NCBI GenBank assembly: GCA_963697675.1
Contig: CAVOOW010000006.1
Span: forward strand, 1-64,000
Length of the DNA: 64,000 nucleotides
Reading direction: 5' to 3'
From: CAVOOW01 sp963697675
GTDB lineage: Bacteria > Actinomycetota > Actinomycetes > JACCUZ01
Below, one piece after another: positions 53,518 through 61,598 of the stretch. Each line of letters begins with the position of its first letter. The first letter of the stretch is position 1. A program made the translations under genes and the position numbers. Below the pieces are notes generated by a model, which searched no databases, was not told the origin of the DNA, and saw only the letters and a list, made by a program, of their open reading frames with translations.

Positions 53518-54546
53518 TCAGACCACGAGCGTCGGTTCGTCGGGCGCGGAGAGACTCAGCACGGTTCCGACCACCGCCGGGGAGGCCGTGATCCGAGCCT
53601 CCAGAGCACGCAGCCGGACGGCCACGTGCGACTCAGTGTCATCGCCGGTGAGATCGACGTCGCCGATGATCGAAACCATCCGGGGGCCGACGATCTCCAG
53701 CCGGAGATAGGTCACGCGGGCGACCTCCGGTGCGTCCAACAAGGCCTGCAACGTGGCCGCCCGCACCCGGGGATCTGTCTCCTGCCCGATGAGGAACCGG
53801 CGATTGCGGTTGATCAGGTCGAAGGCCACGACGGCGAGCAGCACGCCGACCAGGATCGACCCGATCGCGTCCGGGGTCGCCGAACCGGTGAGCTGATGAC
53901 CGGCCAGGCCGGCCGCCGCGATCACCAGTCCGATCAGCGCGGCGGAGTCCTCGAAGAAGACGGCCCGCAGGGTGGGGTCGGAGGTGGCCAGAACGTGCTC
54001 GATGATGTCACGTTCGAACGACGCGGCCTCGCGCTTGACCTGCCGCAACGACTGCAGCAGCGAAATCGCCTCGAGGACGAACGACACCGCCAGCACGACG
54101 TACCCGACGAGGAAGTCGCTGGCCGGCTCCGGGTTGATGAGCTGCTGAACCCCGTGCGTCACCGACACCGCGGCACCGGCCACGAACAGCCCGAGCGCCG
54201 CGAACAGGGACCAGACGTACGCCTCTCGCCCGTGACCCAGCGGGTGCGCCGCGTCGGGCGGACGGCGCGCCCTCCGGTTCGCGATCAGCAGGAAGACCTC
54301 GTTGCCGGCGTCCGCCCAGGAGTGGGCCGCCTCGGCCAGCAACGACGCCGAACCGGTCACCGCGGCCGCCAGCGACTTCGACGCGGCGACCAGGATGTTG
54401 GCGCCGAAGGCCACCAGCACCGTCGTCAGGCTCTCGGACTCACCCGTTGCGCCTGCCTCCGGCACGGACCCGAACAGGTCGAAGGATCTCCGGGCGGCCG
54501 CCGCGCTGACGGCCGCCGGCTCCTCGCCGTCCTGCTCATGCGTCAC
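53518..54546 (-). CDS. Cation diffusion facilitator family transporter
   Basis: A 342-residue membrane protein with the CDF layout: about six helices and a C-terminal cytoplasmic ferredoxin-like domain. Metal-site motif HSWADAGNE in helix II and EDSAALIGLVIA in helix V (AxxxD type) match CDF zinc/iron/manganese exporters, with the expected His/Asp on helix II. A polar N-terminal tail with Ala-rich segments precedes helix I. It converges on the ROK kinase with 38 bases between stops. The metal is not certain. Confidence 0.88.
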   Translation of the reverse strand: MTHEQDGEEPAAVSAAAARRSFDLFGSVPEAGATGESESLTTVLVAFGANILVAASKSLAAAVTGSASLLAEAAHSWADAGNEVFLLIANRRARRPPDAAHPLGHGREAYVWSLFAALGLFVAGAAVSVTHGVQQLINPEPASDFLVGYVVLAVSFVLEAISLLQSLRQVKREAASFERDIIEHVLATSDPTLRAVFFEDSAALIGLVIAAAGLAGHQLTGSATPDAIGSILVGVLLAVVAFDLINRNRRFLIGQETDPRVRAATLQALLDAPEVARVTYLRLEIVGPRMVSIIGDVDLTGDDTESHVAVRLRALEARITASPAVVGTVLSLSAPDEPTLVV

Positions 54547-54622
54547 CGGCTAGTGCTAACACACTTCGCCCCGGGTCGGGAACGCGCCCGGCGACTCCCC
54601 TGCGGCCGCCGGACGAGTTCCC

Positions 54623-55500
54623 TCAGGGCAGGACGTGCTCGCAGTCCGGTGAGTCGAAGACCTCAACACCCCGGCAGGTGTCGTCGCCGAGGCCCATGCC
54701 GAGGGAGTGGTCCGAACCCGATCCCCCGTTGAACACGTCGTCGAAATCCGATCCACCGAAGATGTCGTTCCCTGCAAAGGCCCGGAACGTTATGCCCGAC
54801 GTCCCGTCCGACCCAAGAAAGTCCGCCGCCTCGGTGCCACGGACCGTCCACGACGTGCCCGGCGTCGCCAGGTATGCGCTCTGGATGCCGCCGACCGTGA
54901 CCACCAGCGACCGGCCGCGGTGGAAAGACGAGCCGGCCGGTCCCCATGTCCCAGGTGCCGGTTGACTTCGCCGCTGTCGGGTTCAGGAGGCCTGTGTGCA
55001 GCTCGAGCCGGTCGATCCCGGAGCCACCGAAGTAGCCCTGCGGCTTGCCGTTGCCGGAAAGCTCACCGATCAGGAAGTCGCCGCCCGCACCGCCATAGAG
55101 GAGGTCCGCACTGTCGCCAGGTCGTCGACGCGGTCACCTCCGCTGCCGCCGCGCACCACGTCCTGTCCACCGCCCGATGTCAGATGATCGTTGCCGCGCC
55201 CGCCCCACACCTTGTCGTCGCCGGCCTTGCTGCCGGGGTCGGAGACGATCCGGTCGTTGCCCTCGTGTCCTCGAACAACGTCGGATCCCGGCCCGCCCTT
55301 GATGATGTCGCCTCGCTCGCTGCCGTCGATGACGTCCGCGTACTTCGACCCCACGACGAACGCCTCGACCGCGTTGAACGAGTCCCGTCCGTCACCGGTC
55401 GCGATCCCGGCGCCCATGTCGATGGTCATCGCGTGCGGCGAGGTGCGCCAGGAGAGGGAGTCGTGGGTGATGGTCTCGGCGAAAGTAGGTCGCGCCCAGG
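54623..55500 (-). pseudogene. Truncated, frameshifted RTX-like repeat protein
   Basis: Homologous to the protein at 26513: MTIDMGAGIATGDGRDSFNA, then GGPGSDVVRGHEGNDRI, VWGGRGNDHLTSGGGQD, and the end HSLGMGLGDDTCRGVEVFDS. The N-terminal third, including the signal peptide and first repeat block, is absent; it begins about 40 residues before the MTIDMG block. Frame changes near 55110 and 54925 cut it. The intact paralogue makes truncation the likely history. The upper limit of the remnant is approximate. Confidence 0.65.
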
Positions 55501-55579
55501 CACGAGACGGTTCGCCGAACTTCCGACATGTCCGGACGCCGACGGCGGGGAGTGTCCTATCGTGCCCCCGGAGGCTGCC

Positions 55580-57323
55580 ATGGAGATCACCAGAAGGACG
55601 TTGCTCAAAGGTGCTCTGGGAGCGGCGGGCGTCGCCGGCGTGGGCGGGTTGTCCGGCGGGGTGGCGGACGCATCGGTCCGGCGCCGCGGCAGTGGCACGA
55701 CGCTCGAGCACACCCTCGTCCGGGGCGCGCCGGGCGCCGGCGGGTATGCGCCCATCACGGTCGCGGCGGGCGAGCCCTACCTCGTGCGTGGTGACCTTGG
55801 CGCCGTCACCGCCCGTCGGGCGCGACACGGCCGCGTCCTGGCGTCGTTCGCGCAGCTGACCGACATCCACGTCATGGACGTCCAGTCGCCCGGGCGCTTC
55901 GAGTTCTTCGACGCCTACGGAAGCATCCCGTTGCCCGGGTTGTCCGACTTCACCAGCGCCTACCGGCCGCAGGAGCTGCTCAGCGCGCAGGTCGGGGAGG
56001 CCATGGTGCGGCAGCTGCGCGCCGTCGGCCGCGGCCCGGCGACCGGCCGGCGGCTCCAGTTCGCCGTCGTCACGGGAGACAACACGGACAACTGCCAGCA
56101 CAACGAGCTGCGCTGGTACATCGACCTGCTCGACGGTCGCGTCCTCCGGCCGGACTCGGGCGACCTCACGAAGTACGAAGGTGTGATGGACGATGTCGCG
56201 CCGGATCCGTACTACTGGCACCCGACGTCGGGCTTCGGGACTCCGTCCTCGACCTACGGCTTCCCCACCGTGCCCGGGCTGCTGGACGCCGCCCGGCGAC
56301 CGTTCCGGGCAACCGGGCTCGGCATCCCGTGGTTCTCGGCCTACGGCAACCACGACGGTCTAGTGCAGGGCACCGTGCCGAACTCGCCGCTGTTCTCCCA
56401 GCTCGCCGTCGGTCCGCTGAAGCTCACCACCCTGCCGCCACAGATCCTGGCCGCGGATCTGAGCACGCAACTGCAGTTCGTGCTCGGCCTCCTGCAGCAG
56501 GACCCGACGGCTGTGGCCCTCATGCTGAGCGACGGCGGCCGCCGCATCGTGACGGCGGACGCCGACCGCCGGATCGTCGACCGGGCGACGACGGTCGCCG
56601 AGCACTTCACCACCTCCGGGTCGCCGGTCGGGCACGGTTTCACGCCCCGCAACGTCGCTGACGGCACGGCCTACTACACGTTCGACGCCGGTCGGCTGCG
56701 CGGCATCGTGCTCGACACCGTCAACAGCGCAGGCGGCCCGAACGGCTCCGTCGACGCCGACGCAGCTCGCCTGGCTGGAACGGCAGCTCCAGGCCGTGAG
56801 CAGCCGCTGGATCTCCCCCGACGGCTCCATCGTCCACCACCGCGGCTGCCGCGATCGTCTGGTGAGCATCTTCAGCCACCACACGATCGACACGATGAAC
56901 AACGTGCCCGCCGGCAGTGGTCTGATCGGCGGCGAGGAGGTCCGTGACCTGCTGCTGCGCTATCCCAACGTGATCCTCTGGGTCAACGGGCACACCCACC
57001 GCAACCAGGTGCTGCCGCACGCGCGACCGAGCGGGTCCGCGGTCGGCGGCGGCTTCTGGGAGCTCAACACGGCCGCCCACATCGACTGGCCGCAGCAGTC
57101 GCGGACCGTCGAGGTGGTCGACAACCTCGACGGGACGCTGTCCGTGTACGGGACGATCGTCGACCACGCCGGACCGGTCTCGCCGCACGGCTCTCGTACC
57201 CTCGCGCTGGCTTCGTTGTCCCGTGAGCTGTCCGCCAACGACTGGCAGGACCGCACCGACGTCCGGCGCGGTTCGGTCGAGGACCGCAACGTCGAGCTAG
57301 TGGTGCCTGCTCCCTTCCACTAG
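55580..57323 (+). CDS. Tat-exported metallophosphoesterase (TIGR03767 type), one frameshift
   Basis: A protein of about 580 residues with a twin-arginine signal (MEITRRTLLKGALG), then a calcineurin-like phosphoesterase fold: FAQLTDIHVMD (metal Asp/His), VVTGDNTDN, AYGNHDG, and after a frame change near 56760 FSHHTID and VNGHTHRNQ. All metal motifs are present. The type resembles the PPA1498/TIGR03767 family of surface-associated phosphoesterases. GGAGG at 55569-55573 supports ATG 55580. Its stop and the stop of the convergent PhyH gene share one CTAG (57320-57323). Confidence 0.82.
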
Positions 57324-58099
57324 CCGCGCGATCGGCCGGTGATCGGCAGGGTCGGGAAGTGCTCCTCCGGCAGGTCGGCGTCCGGAGCGAGCCCGAGAGG
57401 ATCCGTGAGCGGGTGCGGACCACCCGAGAACCGCGTCTCCGCGTCGATGTAGATCACCACGTGCGCGATCCGGGGCTCGTCGGTGAAGTTCGGCGTGGCG
57501 GTGTGTGCCGTGTAGGCGTTGTGGAACGTGCAGTCACCAGCGCGCAAGGGGACGGTCACCCGCTCTTCCCAACGCAGCTCAGGAGCCAGGTTGAACAGGT
57601 CGTTCGAGTCCTCCAGGTCCTGTGCCCGCAGCGCTGTGTTCGACTGGCTGCCCGGGATGAACGTCATGCAGCCCCGCTCGACCGGCACATCGACAAGCGC
57701 GATCCAGGCCGACAACGCCTGCCGTGAACCCTGGTGCGGCCAGTAGGGCGCGTCCTGATGGAAGTGGGTGGCAGCGCCGTTGTGCGGAGCCTTGATCAGC
57801 AGCTGATCGTGCCAGAGGCGGACGGACACGCCGGAGAGCTGCTGGGCGATCGAGGCGATCGCGGGGTGCAGAGTCAGGTCCCGGAGGATGTCGTCCTGCT
57901 GCCACACGCTGAGCAGCTGGGTGAAGGTCGCCGTGCCGTGATAGTCCGTGATCCGTGACTGGGCGATCGACGCCGCCTCGGCGTACTTCGCTGCCTGCTC
58001 GCGGCTGAGCACCGAGGGGACCCGGACGAAGCCGTCTCGCCGGTACCGGGCGATGACCTCGTCGCTCACCGTCGTCGTCTCGCTCGCTGTTGCGGTCAT
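57320..58099 (-). CDS. Phytanoyl-CoA dioxygenase (PhyH) family protein
   Basis: A 259-residue cytoplasmic Fe(II)/2-oxoglutarate dioxygenase-like protein. The N-terminal helix-strand RRDGFVRVPSVLSREQA is typical; the metal motif is HFHQDAPYW (His-x-Asp) with the second His in FHNAYTAHTATPN; an Arg further on probably binds 2-oxoglutarate. GGGAGAT precedes ATG 58099. It is divergent from an AraC regulator, which likely controls it. The substrate is not evident; related proteins hydroxylate fatty acyl, ectoine or small metabolites. Confidence 0.86.
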   Translation of the reverse strand: MTATASETTTVSDEVIARYRRDGFVRVPSVLSREQAAKYAEAASIAQSRITDYHGTATFTQLLSVWQQDDILRDLTLHPAIASIAQQLSGVSVRLWHDQLLIKAPHNGAATHFHQDAPYWPHQGSRQALSAWIALVDVPVERGCMTFIPGSQSNTALRAQDLEDSNDLFNLAPELRWEERVTVPLRAGDCTFHNAYTAHTATPNFTDEPRIAHVVIYIDAETRFSGGPHPLTDPLGLAPDADLPEEHFPTLPITGRSRG

Positions 58100-58166
58100 G
58101 TGGATCTCCCATGGTCGATGGGTGGTGGACAATCGGCGCGCGGGCGGAGCTGCCGCCCCCGCCCGC

Positions 58167-59190
58167 ATGCCCAATAGTGTGTGTGCAGGTTGTGGATTCG
58201 ACAGCACCACGCGCGCGTCAACTAGCACGATCTGTGCATCAGCACCCGTGCCTCTGCCGGACACGACCGCCGAGGAGATCGGAGAATGGTTCGTGCCAAC
58301 CGCTGACACGGTCGAGACGATCCTTCGACGAGGGCTGTTCGACGCAGGCGCCGTCGAGGTCAACGCGAGCCGCTTCTGCCTGAGCACGCCCACCCCCGCG
58401 CATGGACATGACTTCCTCGAGATGGCTGTCGTCTCCGACGGGCGGGGGGTCCACGAGTCGCAGGACGGTCGGACCGGCATCGCGAGCGGGGCCGTCGTCC
58501 TGGTCCGGCCGGGCCAATGGCACGGATACGTCGAGTGCGACTCACTGGTCGTCGACAATCTCTACGTCGGACCCGGTGTGGCCCAAAAGTGCTTCGGGTG
58601 GGTGCATGACGTGCCGGCGGTAGCGCATCTGCTGGCCGCGTCCCGTTCGGTGCGCAAGCTCCACCTCGACCCGGACGCGTTGGAACGGGTCGTCGGCTGG
58701 CTGGGTCAGCTGTCCGCGTCGCCCGGGCCGAACAGCGACAAGGGGCAAGGATCCGACGCGGTGCGGATCGGTCTCTTGCTGGCCGTTCTTGGTGAGGTTG
58801 CCTCGACAAGCTCGATCGTGGCATCGCCCCCGACCCGTCCGGACGTGGTCGAGGAAGCGCTGCGCCTTCTCGGCGAGCAAGGTCGCTCACGCGTGGTCGC
58901 TGGAGGAGTTGGCGTTCGACGTGCACATCTCGCCGGGGCATCTGTCCCGCCTCTTCCGGCGGTCACTGGGCGTGCCACCCATGCGATACCTGGACAGGCT
59001 GAGGGCCGAACGAGCTGCCGCGCTGCTGATCGAGACCGAGCTGCCGATCGCAGCGATCGGCGAGGTTGTCGGGTGGAGTGATCCGAACTATGCAAGCCGA
59101 AGGTTTCGTCTTCTGTTCGGCGTCAGCCCGAGCGGCTATCGAGCAGCGTTCGTCTCGCGGCCTGATGACGGATCCACAGCAGTGCGGTGA
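58167..59190 (+). CDS. AraC-family transcriptional regulator, one frameshift
   Basis: The N-terminal part has a cupin-type AraC sensor (LSTPTPAHGHDFLEMAVVSD, then VVLVRPGQWHGY). After a frame change near 58885 the C-terminal two-HTH AraC domain follows (AWSLEELAFDVHISPGHLSR and the signature PIAAIGEVVGWSDPNYASRR, FRLLFGVSPSGYR). ATG 58167 or GTG 58248 may be the start; the latter gives a more usual N-terminus. It is divergent from the PhyH gene and presumably binds the 58.1-58.2 kb region. A strong hairpin follows the stop. Confidence 0.8.
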
Positions 59191-59229
59191 GGCCTGCGCA
59201 ACCCCAACCCCCCACGGGTTGCGCAGGCC
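59191..59229. terminator. Perfect 14-bp stem-loop after the AraC gene
   Basis: GGCCTGCGCAACCC (59191-59204) and GGGTTGCGCAGGCC (59216-59229) form a perfect 14-bp stem with an 11-base loop directly after the stop codon. It is the strongest hairpin in the window and a very likely terminator. The remaining gap to 59452 shows no further feature. Confidence 0.78.
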
Positions 59230-59452
59230 GCCCCCGCAGCCAGTTCGAGAGTTTCCCCGTCTCGAGCGCTGCCTGGAACAAGGTTGATCCGAAGCTGCGC
59301 CGCCGACCATCGGCCGGCCCTCCCGGATTTGGTGGTCGAACGACGGGTCAGGCGCACCACCAGGGCCGCGTAGCCCGGCCGAACAGCCGACTGATGGGGC
59401 TCGAATTGAGCATGCCTACGACCCGCAGTAGCCTCCGAGAAGGGGCCCGGCT

Positions 59453-60565
59453 GTGAGGAACAAGCGCACGGACGAAACAGAATCTCGCGCGTACGTCGTC
59501 GACGGTGACCGGGACGTCGTGGCGGGCGGAGTGGTGCCCCGCCCGCGCCGGGTGTTGCTCGTCGGCACTGCCGTCGCGGCGCTGCTCGTCGCCCAACCGC
59601 TCTGGCACGCGGTCGCCCCGCGCAGCTCCTCACCGCCTGGTGCGCAAGCTGGCTCGCCCACGGGTCGGCCATCACTGCCGCAGGATTCGCCCACGGCTGC
59701 TCCGCTGACGGCACCGCTCCACCAGTCCGTGATGCGACCGATGGCGCAGGGCAGCGTCCGCGCATTCCTGCGGTGGTACGCGGAGCTGCCTGTTGCGACG
59801 CGTCCGGCACCTGGTGCGGCAGTGGTCTCCCATGTCTTCCGGGTGCAGCACAGCGCGAATTTCGGCTTCGGCGAGGACTTCGCTGCGGTGGCGCAGGTGC
59901 GTGGCCGGGGCGGCTGGACAACGGTCGCGCACGGTGACATCCGTGACGCCCGGGTGGATGTAGACGGGCGGCGAGTGGCGTTCATCGTCGTCGCGGCCAG
60001 TCGCAGCGAGCTCGGCATCCGGACCATTCGGGCCTGGGCCGTCGTCGCCTCGGTCGCCGACGGGGTCCTGACGACTGCCCGGGGAGTCCCGCCGGAAGCG
60101 TCCCTGAGCGGCTGGTTCGGCGACCAGGTGGTCGTCGACCGCTCCGCGATCGGCCTGTCCCCGCTGCTGATCGACGGCACCGGGCGGCAGGCACCTCACG
60201 ACCTCGACACCGGGAGCAGCGCTATCGGCGACTCTGTCGGCGACGTCCAGTTCGTCGGGGCCGACCTGATGCGCTGCCTGACCGGCTCGCGGCTCGGGCT
60301 GGCGCCGCGCACCGGCATCGAGAGCTGCCCGGACGACGCCCTCGTCGCCGCCTCACCGGATGGCCGGTGGGCGGTGACCCGCGACCTACGGTGGCTGGAC
60401 CGGGCCACCGGCCGGTCCACGGCGATGACGAGGCGGCCACCCGGGTGGCCCGTCGACAGCGTCGACTTCGTGGACGATCGGCGCGCCCGCGTCGTCGTAC
60501 GCCTGCCGGGTCGAATGCTCGTCGCGCTGTGTTCCCGGCAAGCAGGCTGCCTGCGCCCGCGGTGA
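59453..60565 (+). CDS. Membrane-anchored hypothetical protein
   Basis: A 370-residue protein with a cytoplasmic N-terminus, one membrane helix (RVLLVGTAVAALLVAQPLW, near 33-51), a Pro/Ser-rich linker and an extracytoplasmic beta-rich domain that may be propeller-like (DARVDVDGRRVAFIVV, DGRWAVTRDLRWLD, VDFVDDRRARVVV). Two Cys pairs at the end may form disulfides. GTG 59453 is the only good start. No family is recognised. It is between the AraC gene and a convergent epimerase gene. Confidence 0.6.
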   Translation: MRNKRTDETESRAYVVDGDRDVVAGGVVPRPRRVLLVGTAVAALLVAQPLWHAVAPRSSSPPGAQAGSPTGRPSLPQDSPTAAPLTAPLHQSVMRPMAQGSVRAFLRWYAELPVATRPAPGAAVVSHVFRVQHSANFGFGEDFAAVAQVRGRGGWTTVAHGDIRDARVDVDGRRVAFIVVAASRSELGIRTIRAWAVVASVADGVLTTARGVPPEASLSGWFGDQVVVDRSAIGLSPLLIDGTGRQAPHDLDTGSSAIGDSVGDVQFVGADLMRCLTGSRLGLAPRTGIESCPDDALVAASPDGRWAVTRDLRWLDRATGRSTAMTRRPPGWPVDSVDFVDDRRARVVVRLPGRMLVALCSRQAGCLRPR

Positions 60566-60598
60566 CAGCAGCCTGCACTGCTGAATGCGGATCACAGA

Positions 60599-61573
60599 TC
60601 ACACTGTGAGCGTGCGACCGCCAAGATCGAGCCCGCCGTGGGTCTGCAGCCACTGCACAGCCTCGGCGGCGGCCTGCAGCGACGTGTATCGAGGCTGATA
60701 ACCCAGCAGCCGGCGGGCTTTGTCGATGCTCGCTGACGGGCTGCGGGAGATGTGGTCGAGGGTCGCGTCGGCGTCTTCGGGCTTGCTCTCCTGCCGGAAC
60801 GCCTCGAACGGCACGAAGCGCAGGTCCGCCTGCTGCCCGAACCAGCCGGCGACGGCCTCGGCAAAGCCGCGCAGCGTCAGCGCGCGTTCGGACACGACGT
60901 GAAAGCTCTCGCCGACCGAGGCACCTTGCCGGTGCAGGGCCAGCTCGAACGACTGCGCCACGTCGTCGGCGTGCACGTGGTGGACCGTCTCGAGACCGAA
61001 GTTGGGCAACGTCACCTGCTGGCCGGTCGCGAGCCTGGTCCAGACGTCCGGGTTGAGATTGCCGGCGGGGTTGATGATCGCCCAGCCGGGACCGGAGATG
61101 TGACCGGGATGCAGGATGCTCGTCCGCAGGCCGCCGCTGCGGGTCTCCTGGAGCAGCAGTTCCTCGATCGCCGCCTTGCCGACGCCGTAGTGGCCGAACG
61201 GTCGGCGCACCGCGTCCTCGGTGACGGGAACCTCGACCGCCGGGCCGTGCACCCAGATCGTGCCGCAGTGCAAAAGGATCTGGACCTTGCCCCGCAGTGC
61301 GTCCACCAGTTGCTCGGCCGACTCGGGCGTGAAGCAGATCAGGTCGATGACGGCATCCGCGGCCAGATCGGCAATCCGGTCGCCGAACGTTCCCGCCTCG
61401 TCCTCGGAGTCCCTGTCAGCGGTCACCCGGGACACCTGTTCCCATGCCGGATGCTCGCGATATGGCGGGCGAACGCCCCGGCTGATCGCGATGACCTCAT
61501 GGCCGGCGGCAACGAGGCGCGGCACGAGGTAGCCGCCGATGTGACCAGTGGCGCCGATGACGGCAACTCGCAT
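60599..61573 (-). CDS. NAD-dependent epimerase/dehydratase (extended SDR)
   Basis: This 324-residue protein starts with the Rossmann motif VAVIGATGHIGGYLVPRL. The catalytic YxxxK is YGVGK, preceded by LHCGTIWVHG. This is the extended short-chain dehydrogenase fold of nucleotide-sugar epimerases and reductases. GGAGG lies before ATG 61573. It starts 25 bases after the stop of the GH3 gene on the same strand, so the two are probably an operon for sugar metabolism. The substrate is not readable. Confidence 0.88.
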   Translation of the reverse strand: MRVAVIGATGHIGGYLVPRLVAAGHEVIAISRGVRPPYREHPAWEQVSRVTADRDSEDEAGTFGDRIADLAADAVIDLICFTPESAEQLVDALRGKVQILLHCGTIWVHGPAVEVPVTEDAVRRPFGHYGVGKAAIEELLLQETRSGGLRTSILHPGHISGPGWAIINPAGNLNPDVWTRLATGQQVTLPNFGLETVHHVHADDVAQSFELALHRQGASVGESFHVVSERALTLRGFAEAVAGWFGQQADLRFVPFEAFRQESKPEDADATLDHISRSPSASIDKARRLLGYQPRYTSLQAAAEAVQWLQTHGGLDLGGRTLTV

Positions 61574-61598
61574 GGAGACCTCCTAGTGCAGAGTTGTC

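Noticed and set aside
54707..55579. The upstream extension of the metallophosphoesterase frame to 54707
   Set aside because: It is antisense to the RTX remnant and Arg-rich; the Tat signal with a ribosome site at 55580 marks the real start.
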